Notes: generated by a model not told the origin, from the letters alone. Shown: positions 1-8,920, counted from the stretch's first letter. The stretch: DNA of 64,000 bases from Candidatus Brachybacterium merdavium (GCA_019118275.1 DWZH01000053.1:62001-126000); one strand, 5' to 3'. A program made the numbers and translations.

Positions 1-964
1 CCGGGGCGGCACCGTCCATGACGCCACCGATGGTGGCGGTCCACAGCGCTTCCCATGCGCCGGAGTCGATGATCTCCTGCAGGAACGTGTTGCAGAACTC
101 GAGGGCGTCCTCGCTGTCCTGGGGGATGCCGATGCCGTAGGGATCGTCGACGAAGGGCTCGCCGACCACGGAGACCTCCTCATCCGCGGCGGAGTTGCCC
201 AGCAGCACGCCCTGGTCCAGCACGTAGGCGTCGGCCCGGCCCTGCTTGAGGGCGGCCACGCAGGACTCGTTGTCGGGCAGGGTCTGGACGTCACCGGGGT
301 CGGTCACGTGCTCCTCGATGGCCTGAATGCCGGTGGAGTTGGACTGGGTGACCAGGTTCAGCCCGGTCAGGTCCTGCGGTCCGGCGATGTCCTCGGCGTC
401 CTCGGTGCGCACCTGGATCGCGGTGCCGGAGAGGTAGTAGGGGCCGGCGAAGTCGATGACCTCGAGGCGCTCCGGGGTGATCGAGTACGTCGCGATCACG
501 CAGTCCACGGTGCCGTTCTCGATCATGGTCTCGCGGGTGTCGACGGTGGTGTCGACATAGTCGACGCTGTCCTCGCCGCCCTCGCCCAGGATGTAGCGGG
601 CCAGCAGCTGGGTGATGCCGGCGTCGAAGCCGATGACCTCATCGGTGCCGGGATCGATCAGGGAGAACACCTGGTTGGCGGTGGTGCCGCCCCGGATCAG
701 CTCGCCGCGCTCCTTGATGGCGCTCGCCCACTCGCTCGCAGCGACGGCGTCGTCGTCGGCGACCGGCCCGGAGGCGATCACGTCGGCGTACGCGCTGGTG
801 TCGGCGCCCCCGTCGGAGGTCCCGCCGCCCTCCTCGCCGTCGTCACCTCCGAGGGAGGGCCCCTCGCCGGTATCGGAGGAGCAGGCGGCCAGGGCGGTCA
901 GCGGCAGCGCGGTGGCGGCCGCGACCAGGGCGCGGCGTCGGGGTCGGAAGGTCGTACGGGTCAT
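1..964 (-). CDS. gluB: glutamate-type ABC transporter substrate-binding lipoprotein (3' end outside window)
   Basis: Extracytoplasmic binding protein that captures an acidic amino acid, probably glutamate, for an ABC importer. The start at 964 has GGAG six bases upstream. The N-terminus has a positively charged stretch, a hydrophobic segment and a lipobox ending LAAC at about residue 28, followed by a Ser/Gly/Asp-rich linker. The SBP_bac_3 fold begins near residue 75; a phrase like VIGFDAGITQLLARYILG and the later block with TQSNSTG and DNESCVAALKQGRADAY fit GluB-like proteins. It lies 13 bp downstream of the ATPase gene in the same operon. Permease genes would be expected beyond position 1. 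The stop codon is outside the window, so the gene is partial here. Substrate assignment is inference from gene order and resemblance to corynebacterial GluB. Confidence 0.9.
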   Translation of the reverse strand, partial: MTRTTFRPRRRALVAAATALPLTALAACSSDTGEGPSLGGDDGEEGGGTSDGGADTSAYADVIASGPVADDDAVAASEWASAIKERGELIRGGTTANQVFSLIDPGTDEVIGFDAGITQLLARYILGEGGEDSVDYVDTTVDTRETMIENGTVDCVIATYSITPERLEVIDFAGPYYLSGTAIQVRTEDAEDIAGPQDLTGLNLVTQSNSTGIQAIEEHVTDPGDVQTLPDNESCVAALKQGRADAYVLDQGVLLGNSAADEEVSVVGEPFVDDPYGIGIPQDSEDALEFCNTFLQEIIDSGAWEALWTATIGGVMDGAAP

Positions 965-977
965 GTGGGACTCCATT

Positions 978-1838
978 TCAGTGGGGCAGGATCTTGGACA
1001 GGAAGGCCTTGGCGCGGTCGCTGGCGGGGTCGGTGAAGAACTGCTCGGGGTCACCCTGCTCGACGATCTCGCCCTGATCCATGTAGGCCACGCGATCGCA
1101 GACCTGGCGGGCGAAGCCCATCTCGTGGGTGACCACGAGCATCGTCATCCCCTGCTCCGCCAGCTCCCCCATCACGTCCAGGACCTCGTTGATCACCTCG
1201 GGATCCAGGGCGGAGGTGGGCTCGTCGAAGAGCATCGCCTTGGGCTTCATCGCCAGCGCCCGGGCGATGGCCACGCGCTGCTGCTGCCCACCGGACAGCG
1301 CCGCGGGCAGGGAGTCGGCCTTGTCGGACAGCCCCACCCGCTCGAGCAGCTCCCGGGCCTGCGCCTCGGCCTCGGCCTTGGAGGCACCGCGCACCCTGCG
1401 CGGCCCCAGGGTCACGTTGTCGATGGCCTTGAGGTGGGGGAACAGGTTGAAGCTCTGGAACACCATGCCCACGTCGGAGCGCAGAGCAGTCAGCGCCTTC
1501 CCCTCCTCGGGAAGGGGCTGGCCGTCGATGGTGATCTCCCCGTCGGTGACCGTCTCCAGGCGGTTGAGGCACCGGCACAGGGTGGACTTGCCGGAGCCGG
1601 AGGCCCCGATCAGTGCGACCACCTCGCGGCGGCGGATGTCCAGATCGATGTCCTTCAGGGCCTGGAAGTCCCCGAAGAACTTGTTCACGCCGCGCACGGT
1701 GATCAGGGGCTCCCCGATCGTCTTCGGTGTCGTCGTCGACGCCGACGCGCTCGCCGGCTTCGACGTGCCCGTCGACGTCCCGCTCGAAGCAAGTCCCGCC
1801 TGTGGTGCGGGACCGGAGCCCGTGCCGTGTTCGCTCAT
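978..1838 (-). CDS. gluA: amino-acid (glutamate-type) ABC transporter ATP-binding protein
   Basis: Cytoplasmic ATPase that powers the importer whose binding protein follows. It is 286 aa, longer than the usual 240-250 aa because of an N-terminal Ser/Thr/Ala-rich tail of about 42 residues before the ATPase core ([11 protein letters not shown]). Visible motifs: Walker [11 protein letters not shown]-loop VFQSFNLFP, signature LSGGQQQR, Walker B AMLFDEP, and H-loop VVTHE. The signature and Q-loop are typical of the GlnQ/GluA polar amino-acid class. The annotated start has no clear ribosome-binding site, so translation may begin further in and the tail may not be real. First gene of the operon; the 243 bp upstream hold its promoter and the terminator of the next gene. 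Confidence 0.93.
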   Translation of the reverse strand: MSEHGTGSGPAPQAGLASSGTSTGTSKPASASASTTTPKTIGEPLITVRGVNKFFGDFQALKDIDLDIRRREVVALIGASGSGKSTLCRCLNRLETVTDGEITIDGQPLPEEGKALTALRSDVGMVFQSFNLFPHLKAIDNVTLGPRRVRGASKAEAEAQARELLERVGLSDKADSLPAALSGGQQQRVAIARALAMKPKAMLFDEPTSALDPEVINEVLDVMGELAEQGMTMLVVTHEMGFARQVCDRVAYMDQGEIVEQGDPEQFFTDPASDRAKAFLSKILPH

Positions 1839-2026
1839 AGCTCTGAGAATGCGGTCTCGGGCATCACCCTGTCCAGGTGACGGGACGAATCTCCATCATT
1901 CGGAACAGGTTCGTGACCGTCGGCACAGTCCTGCACCGGAGACGCGCCGCTCCCACCAACGCGAGGTGCCCCTCCCACCAGCGCGACGCCCCTCCCGCCA
2001 GCAGGACAGGGCAGGCATGCAGAGAC

Positions 2027-2074
2027 GGGCCCGCGTGCCCCGGAGCCGGCCCGGCCCCCGGGGCACGCGGGCCC
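2027..2074 (-). terminator. strong terminator hairpin after the PdxK/ThiD-family kinase
   Basis: A perfect 17-bp inverted repeat (2027-2043 with 2058-2074) with a 14-nt loop begins 8 bp beyond the stop of the kinase gene. There is no U-run, which is usual in such GC-rich actinobacteria. Confidence 0.75.
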
Positions 2075-2081
2075 GGCGGGG

Positions 2082-2882
2082 TCAGCGCTGGTAGACGCCC
2101 TGGAAGACCGCATCGAAGGAGGTGTGGCACTCCTGGCGGTTCTCGATCGAGCTGGTGACGATCGCCTTGGCGACCCGGGCGGCCTCGAGAGGCGCGGCGC
2201 CCTTGGCGAGCTCCGCGGTCACCGCTGCGGCCAGGGTGCAGCCGGCGCCGGAGACGCGGTGCTCGCCGATCTTGGGGCTGCTCAGGTGCACGGTCTGCTG
2301 GCCGTCGTAGAAGACGTCGACGGCGTCGGGGCCGTCGAGGACCACCCCGCCCTTGGCCAGGACGATCACGTCGTAGGTCTCATGGATGCGGCGGGCGGCC
2401 TCCGCGAGGTCCTCGACCGACTCGATGGAGTCCATGCCCGACAGCGTCAGCGCCTCGAAGTGGTTGGGGGTGACGAAGGTGGCCAGCGGCAGGATGTGCT
2501 GCTTCAGGGCATTGTCGGTGTCCAGAGCGGCGCCGGCCTCCTGTCCCTTGCAGATCAGCACCGGGTCCAGGACCACGTGGCGAAAGTCGCGCTCGGACAG
2601 CGAGCCGGCGACCGCATCGATGGTGGCCGGGGTGCCGAGCATGCCGATCTTGACGGTGTCGATGTCGTGGACGGCGGTGCTCGCCTCGATCTGGTCCTGG
2701 ATCACCTGGGGCTCGACGGGCACGAAGCGGTGCGCCCAGTCGTGATGGGGGTCAAAGGAGACGATGCAGGTCAGCGCTGCGGACCCGAAGGTGCCGAGTT
2801 GGTGGAACGTCTTCAGGTCGGTCTGCGCGCCGGCACCCCCCGAAGCCTCGGATCCGGCGATGGTCAGAGCGACGTGGGTCAT
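2082..2882 (-). CDS. PdxK/ThiD-family pyridoxine or hydroxymethylpyrimidine kinase
   Basis: Ribokinase-fold kinase of vitamin B6 salvage or thiamine synthesis, acting in the cytosol. The 266-aa protein opens with LTIAGSEASGGAGAQTDLK (substrate-binding loop), has DPVLICKG in the middle and the anion-hole motif GAGCTLAAA near the end. The GAGCT cysteine and overall wording resemble the Gram-positive PdxK of Staphylococcus, which acts mainly on pyridoxal/pyridoxine, more than classic ThiD. I therefore favour B6 salvage, but HMP kinase activity cannot be excluded. Start chosen at 2882 because GAAGGAAG lies about 8 bases upstream. It is monocistronic, with a terminator directly behind. pdxH, the other B6 gene in this window, is 17 kb away. 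Confidence 0.85.
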   Translation of the reverse strand: MTHVALTIAGSEASGGAGAQTDLKTFHQLGTFGSAALTCIVSFDPHHDWAHRFVPVEPQVIQDQIEASTAVHDIDTVKIGMLGTPATIDAVAGSLSERDFRHVVLDPVLICKGQEAGAALDTDNALKQHILPLATFVTPNHFEALTLSGMDSIESVEDLAEAARRIHETYDVIVLAKGGVVLDGPDAVDVFYDGQQTVHLSSPKIGEHRVSGAGCTLAAAVTAELAKGAAPLEAARVAKAIVTSSIENRQECHTSFDAVFQGVYQR

Positions 2883-2920
2883 GGCTGTCTTCCTTCGGTG
2901 TCGTCGATGGTGGACGCCGC

Positions 2921-3098
2921 GCGCTCCCAGGAACCCGGCACCGACAAAGATGCGGTTCCGTCGCGTCGGCCGACCGCGCGCTCCCAGAGCCCGGCCCCCG
3001 CAGCGGGCGGGGCCGACTCGTCACAGCGGTCCGTGCCATGCGCTCCCAGGGCGCCCGCGGGGCCACCCGTCGTCACGGCACCGGCCACGAGCTCCCAG
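2921..3098. repeat. four spaced copies of a CGCTCCCAG-type direct repeat
   Basis: The 281-bp gap between the kinase and the GtrA-like gene holds GCGCTCCCAG at 2921, 2978 and 3040 and GAGCTCCCAG at 3089, each followed by a C/G-rich tail of similar wording. Spacing is about 49-62 bp. Function unknown; could be degenerate tandem duplication or spaced regulator sites. Confidence 0.5.
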
Positions 3099-3163
3099 GC
3101 CCCGGTCCCGGGGCCGTCACGATGGCCGAACGACGATCCTACTCCTCCGGTACAGTTCCGTGC

Positions 3164-3730
3164 GTGTCGCAGCCAGGATCTGCGACGGACCGCTCCGTCG
3201 CCGCCCACCGCTCCTCCCCCCGGGCCAGCCATCCGGGCCGCCCTCAGGTCCCCACGCCGCCGCGCGGCGTGGGCGCACGGCTGCGGACCCTGCTCAGCGA
3301 GCATCTGCGGCCCACCGTGAAGTTCCTGATCGTCGGCGGGGTGGTGTTCGGGCTGGATGCCCTGCTGTACAACCTGCTGGTTTTCTGGCATCCGTCCGAC
3401 GGGTGGGCGCAAGGGCTGATGCACTCCCACCCGCTGACCGCGAAGCTGCTGACCATCGCCGCGGCCTCCTGCCTGACCTACCTGGGCAATCGGCTGTGGA
3501 CCTTCGGGGACCGGCCGCGGCCCGACACCGCCCGCTCGATCATGCTGTTCGTGCTGATCAACCTGATCGCGGCGGGACTGCAGCTGGCCTGCCTGGGCTT
3601 CTCCCGATATGTCCTGGGTCTGGACTCCGTGCTGGCCGACAACATCTCCGGCACGATCATCGGGCAGATCCTCTCGACCTCGTTCCGCTACATCACCTAC
3701 GGCAGGTTCGTCTTCCCACGCGGACGGTGA
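3164..3730 (+). CDS. GtrA-like small membrane protein
   Basis: Probable GtrA/DPMS-type membrane protein; relatives are thought to flip or hand over polyprenyl-linked sugars for cell-surface glycans. About 188 aa: a polar Pro/Ser-rich N-terminus of about 45 residues, then four hydrophobic helices beginning KFLIVGGVVFGLDALLYNLL and ending near a basic tail FRYITYGRFVFPRGR, the family's typical finish. GTG at 3164 is chosen because TACAGT (3151-3156) sits 7 nt upstream, fitting a leaderless mRNA; a longer frame upstream is possible. It precedes dapC by 61 bp but need not share its transcript. The glycan it serves cannot be told from context. Confidence 0.8.
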   Translation: MSQPGSATDRSVAAHRSSPRASHPGRPQVPTPPRGVGARLRTLLSEHLRPTVKFLIVGGVVFGLDALLYNLLVFWHPSDGWAQGLMHSHPLTAKLLTIAAASCLTYLGNRLWTFGDRPRPDTARSIMLFVLINLIAAGLQLACLGFSRYVLGLDSVLADNISGTIIGQILSTSFRYITYGRFVFPRGR

Positions 3731-3791
3731 GTCGCAGGCAGGGGCCGAACGCGACCGCCCCTGCTGCGCAGGGTCTGACAGACTCGAGGCC

Positions 3792-5009
3792 ATGGAGACT
3801 TCCGGCCCCTGGACCCGTGCCTCAGCCGCCGCCGGCCTGCTGGTCGACGGCGTCGCCCGTCCGACCGTGTTCGCCCGCACCTCTGCGCTGGCCGCGCGAC
3901 TGGGAGCAGCGAATCTGGGGCAGGGCTTCCCGGACACCCAGCCCCCGGCCGTGGTGGCCGATGCCGCCGTCGCCGCGATCCGGTCCGGGCACAACCAGTA
4001 CCCGCCCGGGGCGGGCACCCCCGAGCTGCGGGAGTCGATCGCCGCTCACCAGGCGCGCTGGTACGGGCTGCACTGGGATCCGGACTCCGAGGTGCTGGTG
4101 AGCACCGGGGCCACCGAGGCGCTGGCCGCGACGATCCTGGCGCTGGTGGAGCCGGGCGATGAGGTGATCACCCTCGAGCCGTTCTACGACCAGTACGCGG
4201 CGATGATCGCCCTGGCCGGTGGTGTGCACCGCACCGTGCCGATCGCCTCCCGCCAGAGCCCCGGGGGCGACCTGGTGCTGGACGTGGATCCGGAGCAGCT
4301 GCGCGCGGCGTTCTCCGAGCGCACGCGGCTGGTGCTGGTCAACTCCCCCCACAACCCCACCGGCGTGATGCTCGGGGCGGGTGTGCTGCAGACGATCGTC
4401 GAGCAGGCGGTCGCCCACGACGCGATCATCGTCACCGACGAGGTCTACGAGCACCTGACCTACGGGCCTGCGCACCTGCCGATCGCCACCCTGCCGGGGG
4501 CGCAGGAGCGCACCGTGTCGATCTCCTCGGCCGGAAAGACGCTGTCTGTGACGGGCTGGAAGATCGGCTGGATCACCGCCCGCGAGGAGCTGATCACCGC
4601 GATCACGGGCACCAAGCAGTGGCTGACCTACGCCTCGGGGGCACCCCTCCAGGGCGCGGTCGCCGCGGGTCTGGGCATGGAGCCGGACGCCTTCCGGGAG
4701 ATCGCCGCCGACCTGCGCGAACGACGGGACCTGCTGACGTCCGGGCTGCGCTCGATCGGGTTCCGGGTCAGTGTGCCCGACGCCGGATACTTCGTGGTGG
4801 CCGACGCCGCCGGACTCGGGGAGGACGACGCCGCCGCGCTGTGCGAGCGCCTGCCGGAGGAGGCCGGCGTGGTCGCGATCCCGCTCAGCGCCTTCTACCG
4901 CAACGGTGAGGTCGGCGAGGCGCGCTCGTACCTGCGGCTGGCTTTCTGCAAGGACCGTCCCACCATCGAGAGCGCGCTCGAGCGCCTGGAGACCTGGGCG
5001 AGGGGCTGA
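3792..5009 (+). CDS. dapC: N-succinyldiaminopimelate aminotransferase-type enzyme
   Basis: PLP-dependent class I aminotransferase, 405 aa. It matches the actinobacterial DapC type, which makes N-succinyl-LL-diaminopimelate for lysine and peptidoglycan. Supporting wording: ARLGAANLGQGFPD near residue 36, NQYPPGAGTPELR, VSTGATEALAAT, LVNSPHNPTGVML, and the PLP lysine in SSAGKTLSVTGWKIGW around residue 250. A broader transaminase role (methionine or kynurenine aminotransferase) is common in this family and cannot be excluded. Start at 3792 is the first ATG that gives the usual N-terminus; no good ribosome-binding site is visible. Followed by a strong two-way terminator. Confidence 0.85.
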   Translation: METSGPWTRASAAAGLLVDGVARPTVFARTSALAARLGAANLGQGFPDTQPPAVVADAAVAAIRSGHNQYPPGAGTPELRESIAAHQARWYGLHWDPDSEVLVSTGATEALAATILALVEPGDEVITLEPFYDQYAAMIALAGGVHRTVPIASRQSPGGDLVLDVDPEQLRAAFSERTRLVLVNSPHNPTGVMLGAGVLQTIVEQAVAHDAIIVTDEVYEHLTYGPAHLPIATLPGAQERTVSISSAGKTLSVTGWKIGWITAREELITAITGTKQWLTYASGAPLQGAVAAGLGMEPDAFREIAADLRERRDLLTSGLRSIGFRVSVPDAGYFVVADAAGLGEDDAAALCERLPEEAGVVAIPLSAFYRNGEVGEARSYLRLAFCKDRPTIESALERLETWARG

Positions 5010-5025
5010 GCCGACCCACAAGAAC

Positions 5026-5057
5026 GGCCCGCCCTCCGATGACTCGGAGGGCGGGCC
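5026..5057. terminator. bidirectional terminator between dapC and the DUF4352 gene
   Basis: Perfect 14-bp stem (5026-5039 with 5044-5057) and a 4-nt loop, placed between two convergent genes. Confidence 0.85.
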
Positions 5058-5084
5058 GGAACTCATCGGGCAGGAGGGGTCAGG

Positions 5085-6014
5085 TCACTCGGCGGCGACC
5101 CAGACGTCGTCTGCACGGAAGTCGAGCAGCGCCGAGACGGTGAAGGAACCATCCTCCACGGCTTCCTCGGGGATGAGGAAGGGCAGATCGAACTCCTCGG
5201 TCCCACCGTCGTAGATCTCGTTGGTGTGGATCGAGTCGTTGGGAGCGACCGCCGAGGCCTCGCGGTAGGAGTTCCCGGTGCCCGCCACGTAGGAGACGGA
5301 CAGCAGGAAGCTCGGCGAGACGCTCTCCGAGCCGCTGTAGGTGACGGTGACCGGGACCAGTATGTAGGTCTCGCCGTCGCCGGGCTCGTCGTTGAACTGG
5401 TTGGCGTCCATGATCGCCTCGGTGGCGTCCCAGTCGACGTTGCCGAAGGTGACCTCGATCTCGCCGCCCTCGCCGTCGTCCAGCGTGAACGGCTGGTTGG
5501 CGGCGAAGGGATCCTCGCGCGAGCCCTCGCCCTCACCGCTCGCAGCGGGCTCCTCCTCGGCGGGCTCCTCCTCGGTGGGCTCCTCCTCGGTCGGCTCCTC
5601 CTCGGTCGGCTCCTCCTCGGTGGGCTCCTCCTCTGCGGGTTCGTCCTCTTCCGGCTCTTCCTGGGTGGTGGCTGCACCCCCGGTGCTCTCGCCACCGTCC
5701 CGGGTGAACAGGAAGATCCCGCCCCCGATGATCGCGACGATCAGCGCGAGGACCGCGCAGCCGGCACAGACGATGACCGCGATCTTGGTGGTGTTCTTCT
5801 TCTCCGGGGCCGCCGGCTCGGTCTCCCCGAAGCTGGGCCCGAAGCTCGGCGAGGCCGCCGAGGGGTCCTGTCCGTACCCCCCGTAGCCCTCGGCCGGGGA
5901 CGGCTGACCGTAGCCATCCTGCTGAGACTGCCCGTAGTCCCCGTACCCGCCGTTGGGTGAGGACTGTCCATAGGGCTGATCCGGTCCCCATCCGCTCTGT
6001 GGTGGCTGCGACAT
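5085..6014 (-). CDS. DUF4352-type surface protein, paralogue 1
   Basis: Membrane-anchored extracytoplasmic protein of unknown role, 309 aa. Residues 1-70 are a Gly/Tyr/Gln/Pro-rich cytosolic tail with YGQ and GGYG repeats. A single membrane helix (IAVIVCAGCAVLALIVAIIG) follows near residue 80. Next come an acidic spacer of EEEPT repeats and a C-terminal beta-rich domain of about 130 residues with VTFGNVDWDATEAIMDANQF, typical of DUF4352 (telokin-like) proteins. Two paralogues lie at 9405-11157. GGAAGAG upstream supports the start at 6014. Known DUF4352 proteins are secreted or tethered; ligand unknown. The tyrosine/glycine tail is typical of actinobacterial membrane proteins that may cluster or interact in the cytosol. 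Confidence 0.85.
   Translation of the reverse strand: MSQPPQSGWGPDQPYGQSSPNGGYGDYGQSQQDGYGQPSPAEGYGGYGQDPSAASPSFGPSFGETEPAAPEKKNTTKIAVIVCAGCAVLALIVAIIGGGIFLFTRDGGESTGGAATTQEEPEEDEPAEEEPTEEEPTEEEPTEEEPTEEEPAEEEPAASGEGEGSREDPFAANQPFTLDDGEGGEIEVTFGNVDWDATEAIMDANQFNDEPGDGETYILVPVTVTYSGSESVSPSFLLSVSYVAGTGNSYREASAVAPNDSIHTNEIYDGGTEEFDLPFLIPEEAVEDGSFTVSALLDFRADDVWVAAE
5548..5637. repeat. 15-bp in-frame tandem repeat encoding the EEEPT spacer
   Basis: Six near-identical 15-bp units inside DUF4352 paralogue 1 encode EEEP(T/A) on the minus strand. Units differ at one to three bases. Copy number changes would lengthen or shorten the stalk without breaking the frame. Confidence 0.85.
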
Positions 6015-6126
6015 GTTCTCTTCCGGCGCCCTCTGCGACGCCGTCCCCTCTCTTTAGACACGACCATGTGAGGTTCGAGCCCCCGGCCCGACCGTCACAT
6101 GCTAGTGCGCGCTGGGCGTCCGCTGA

Positions 6127-6182
6127 ATGCCCAGCGGGTTCCTTTCCGGTCACGATACGGCCGAATGTGACCCGCTGGGCAT
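6127..6182 (-). terminator. long-looped inverted repeat downstream of fadB
   Basis: ATGCCCAGCGGGT (6127-6139) is repeated exactly inverted at 6170-6182 with a 30-nt spacer. It lies 30-85 bp beyond the fadB stop, so it is probably the fadB terminator. It also sits upstream of DUF4352 paralogue 1, so a protein-binding site is an alternative. Confidence 0.5.
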
Positions 6183-6211
6183 CCTCGGCAGCCGGCAGCC
6201 ACCCGTCGGGC

Positions 6212-8371
6212 TCAGCTCCGCCGGGTGAAGCGCTCCCCGTGGAAGGGCTCTCCGGTGGCACGCTGCGAGGCGCCGACCTGGTCGAGGTACGGGGTGATCC
6301 CACCCCGGTGACGCGGGAAGCCGGCGCCCAGGATCAGGGCCAGGTCCACCTGCTCGACTTCCTGGACCACCCCGGACTCGAGCATCAGCGCGATCTCCTC
6401 GGCCAGCCCGTCCTGGACCTTCTCCAGGAGGGCGTCACCGACCGGCACCTGGGACAGGTCCTCGCCAGCACCGGCACCGAAGGTCTCGGCGACCGTCGGG
6501 GACACCGGGGGATGCACGGAGTCCTTGCTGCGCTCGGTGAAGCGGGCCTTGCGCTCCGCCATCGCCGACAGCCCCGGCGAGGCGTGGAACCGTTCTCCGA
6601 GCTGATCGCGCAACACCTGGCCGACGTGGTCGGCGACCTCCAGCCCGACCAGGTCCAGCAGGGTGAAGGGACGCATCGGCATGCCCAGGGCGTCCAGGGA
6701 GGCGTCGACCTCGTCCGGGTCGGCGCCGGCGTCGAGCGGGGCCAGCACCCCGCCCAGGACGCGGAACAGCAGGCGGTTGACGACGAAGCCCGGCGCGTCG
6801 GCGCTGCGGACGGCGAACTTGCGCAGTCGGCGCACCACCTCCAGGCCAGTGGCCAGGGTGGCCTCATCGGTCGCCTCGGTGTGGATCACCTCGACCAGCG
6901 GCATCTTGGCCACGGGGTTGAAGAAGTGCAGCCCCACCACCCGCTGCGGGTGGTCGAGGTCCCGGGCCATATCCGTCACCGAGAGGGAAGAGGTGTTGGT
7001 GACCAGCAGGGCGTCGGCATCCAGCACGCTCTCCAGCTCCGCGAAGACCGAGCGCTTGATCTCCAGCACCTCGGGGACCGCCTCGATCACCAGGTCACAG
7101 CCGGCCAGCTCGGCCAGGTCCGTGGTGGCCGACAGGGACGCGGCGATCGTCGTGGCGGTGTCCTCGTCGAGCCGGCCGCGTGCGGCGGTCTGGGCGACCA
7201 CGTCGCGAGCACCGGCCAGGCCCTTGGCGGCGATGTCCTCGTCGAGGTCGCGCATGACCACGGGGACCTGCAGGCCGATCGCCAGCTGCGCGGCGATCTG
7301 CGAGGCCATCAGCCCCGCCCCGGCCACCCCGACCTTGCGCAGCTCGCGGGCCCCCTCGACGGGAGTGCGACCGGGCTTTCCGCGGCGCAGCAGCTCCGCG
7401 GAGTACAGGGAGGCGGAGGTGGCATCGCTGCTGACCAGATCGCTCAGCGCCTCGCCCTCGCGGGCGAGCGCCTCGGCGACGGTCGAGCCGGGCAGCTTCT
7501 GCAGCAGATCCAGGGCACGGGCGGTGGCCGGGGCTCCTTGGGCCTCGAGCCGAGCGGTCCAGGTGCGGCGGGTCTCGGCGCCGTGATCGGCGTCGAGGGC
7601 GTCGCGCAGCTCCTCCGCCTCGGGGGTGTCGGCAGCAGGCAGCGGCGCGGGGCGGCCGGGCCAGGCATCGTCGGACGCGGGTCGCTCGTCGGCGTTCTGA
7701 TCGAGCCGGGCGGCGACCAGGGCCGCGAACTCGTCGAGCGCGGACTCGAGGTCGGGTGCCAGGGCATCGACCAGGCCGCTGTCGAGGGCCTGCTCGGCGG
7801 TCAGCTGGCGGTCGCGGGCCGGATCCTCGAGGATCATCCGCACCGCGTTCTCCGGGCCGACGACGGACTGCAGCAGGGTGGTCCCGCCCCAGCCCGGCAG
7901 GATCCCCAGGCTGGTCTCGGGCACGGCGAGGCCGCGCACCTCGGGAGCGGCGGTGCGGACATCGGCCATCAGCGCCACCTCCAGGCCGCCGCCGAGGGCG
8001 ACGCCGTTGAGGTGGGCCAGGATCGGCACCGGGCTGCTGAGCACGCGCATCTGCAGATCATGGGCGGCGCGGGTCATGGGCCCGACGTTCTGGGCCGCGG
8101 TGGGGTCGGTGAACATGGACAGGTCGGCGCCGGCCAGGAACACCTTGCCGGTGCCGGTCATCGCGATGGCGCCGATCTCTCCGGCGTCGGCACGATCCAG
8201 GGCGTCGCTGATGGCGCCGGTGACCACGTCGATGGACTGCGGGCCGAGGGTGGCGGGGCGACGCTCCTGCCCTTCGGGCGGGGCGAAGGTCAGCACCGCG
8301 ACGGTCCCCAGGGCGGGATGTTCGAGATCAGTGGCCAGGGCGCGGGTGACGTGCTCGATGTAGCTGCTCAT
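6212..8371 (-). CDS. fadB: fatty-acid oxidation multifunctional protein (enoyl-CoA hydratase / 3-hydroxyacyl-CoA dehydrogenase)
   Basis: Carries out the middle two steps of beta-oxidation in the cytosol, hydrating enoyl-CoA and oxidising 3-hydroxyacyl-CoA with NAD. 719 aa, the normal length. The crotonase domain spans about 20-230: oxyanion motif GVALGGGLEVAL and PETSLGILPGWGG supply the two catalytic glutamates. A linker follows, then the dehydrogenase NAD-binding domain from about 330 (GVAGAGLMASQIAAQLA). Its catalytic histidine lies in VVGLHFFNP, and the C-terminal 3HCDH domains follow. The thiolase partner fadA is 9 kb away, and both genes carry the same operator. GAAAGG upstream supports 8371 as start. 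Monocistronic. Confidence 0.95.
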   Translation of the reverse strand: MSSYIEHVTRALATDLEHPALGTVAVLTFAPPEGQERRPATLGPQSIDVVTGAISDALDRADAGEIGAIAMTGTGKVFLAGADLSMFTDPTAAQNVGPMTRAAHDLQMRVLSSPVPILAHLNGVALGGGLEVALMADVRTAAPEVRGLAVPETSLGILPGWGGTTLLQSVVGPENAVRMILEDPARDRQLTAEQALDSGLVDALAPDLESALDEFAALVAARLDQNADERPASDDAWPGRPAPLPAADTPEAEELRDALDADHGAETRRTWTARLEAQGAPATARALDLLQKLPGSTVAEALAREGEALSDLVSSDATSASLYSAELLRRGKPGRTPVEGARELRKVGVAGAGLMASQIAAQLAIGLQVPVVMRDLDEDIAAKGLAGARDVVAQTAARGRLDEDTATTIAASLSATTDLAELAGCDLVIEAVPEVLEIKRSVFAELESVLDADALLVTNTSSLSVTDMARDLDHPQRVVGLHFFNPVAKMPLVEVIHTEATDEATLATGLEVVRRLRKFAVRSADAPGFVVNRLLFRVLGGVLAPLDAGADPDEVDASLDALGMPMRPFTLLDLVGLEVADHVGQVLRDQLGERFHASPGLSAMAERKARFTERSKDSVHPPVSPTVAETFGAGAGEDLSQVPVGDALLEKVQDGLAEEIALMLESGVVQEVEQVDLALILGAGFPRHRGGITPYLDQVGASQRATGEPFHGERFTRRS

Positions 8372-8429
8372 CAGGTAGGCCTTTCACGTTCTCGTCGTCG
8401 AGGGCAGAGCTGGTTCCCGCGCAAGTGTC

Positions 8430-8446
8430 TGATACCGCGGGTTTCA
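8430..8446 (-). promoter_or_regulatory. fadB operator (TetR/FadR-type palindrome)
   Basis: TGATACC-GCG-GGTTTCA is a 17-bp palindrome with one mismatched pair, 59 bp upstream of fadB. Fourteen of 17 bases recur upstream of fadA at 19007-19023, so one repressor probably controls both. The regulator gene is not in the window. Confidence 0.7.
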
Positions 8447-8759
8447 GTAAGATCATGCCCCAGTCAGGGCAAGAGTGTCCACTTGGCGCAGCCCGCGGTC
8501 CGAACCGCCACCGGGAGCGGCGGTCCGGATCCGAGATCCGGAGCCACAAGCGATTCCCCGGCCCGGCGACGACAGCGCGCCCGATCTCGATCCTGGTCCG
8601 ACCTCGACTTCGACCTCGATCCCGGCCCGACCTCGCCTTCGGCCCCACCTCGACCTCGATCCCACGCCCGACCAGTGCCCGGCGCTGACACCATCCCGCA
8701 CCCGACCGACGCCCGACACCGGCACCGACCCCTCGGATCGAGCCCCGCCATCTCGCCGC

Positions 8760-8778
8760 TTAGGTAAGGCTTGCCTGA
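8760..8778 (+). promoter_or_regulatory. DtxR/IdeR iron box
   Basis: TTAGGTAAGGCTTGCCTGA matches 15 of 19 positions of the classic actinobacterial iron-box consensus TTAGGTTAGGCTAACCTAA. It lies 143 bp upstream of the SIP-like gene, so the gene should be repressed when iron is plentiful. Confidence 0.75.
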
Positions 8779-8920
8779 GCGAGCTGTTCGCCCTACGGTG
8801 GTCGCTTCGAGTCGATCGGGCCTCCGGGGCGCTGTCGGGGCGCTGGGCCGCTGGGGCGCTCTCATGAACCCGGGCCCCGGGTCGGCACATCATCTGCCTG
8901 TCCGAGTTCCGAGGAGTCCC

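Larger units (their letters stand above)
8372..8920. other. 549-bp intergenic region holding the fadB operator, a CTCGA-rich repeat tract and an iron box
   Basis: Between fadB (leftward) and the SIP-like gene (rightward). From the left it holds the fadB operator, then about 300 bp of low-complexity GC sequence in which ACCTCGA/ACTTCGA words recur (about 8600-8665). The iron box comes last, with a short leader. Reading frames running through it look like compositional artefacts; I see no gene. Confidence 0.6.

Noticed and set aside
6065-6101. CATGTGA...TCACATG inverted repeat and a GGTTCGAGCCC phrase resembling a tRNA T-loop
   Set aside because: No cloverleaf can be drawn around it, and the arms are short and 23 bp apart; probably chance.
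5957-8767. 936-aa plus-strand frame opposite fadB
   Set aside because: Composition artefact (Gly/Leu/Gln-rich string); the minus strand encodes an unmistakable FadB.
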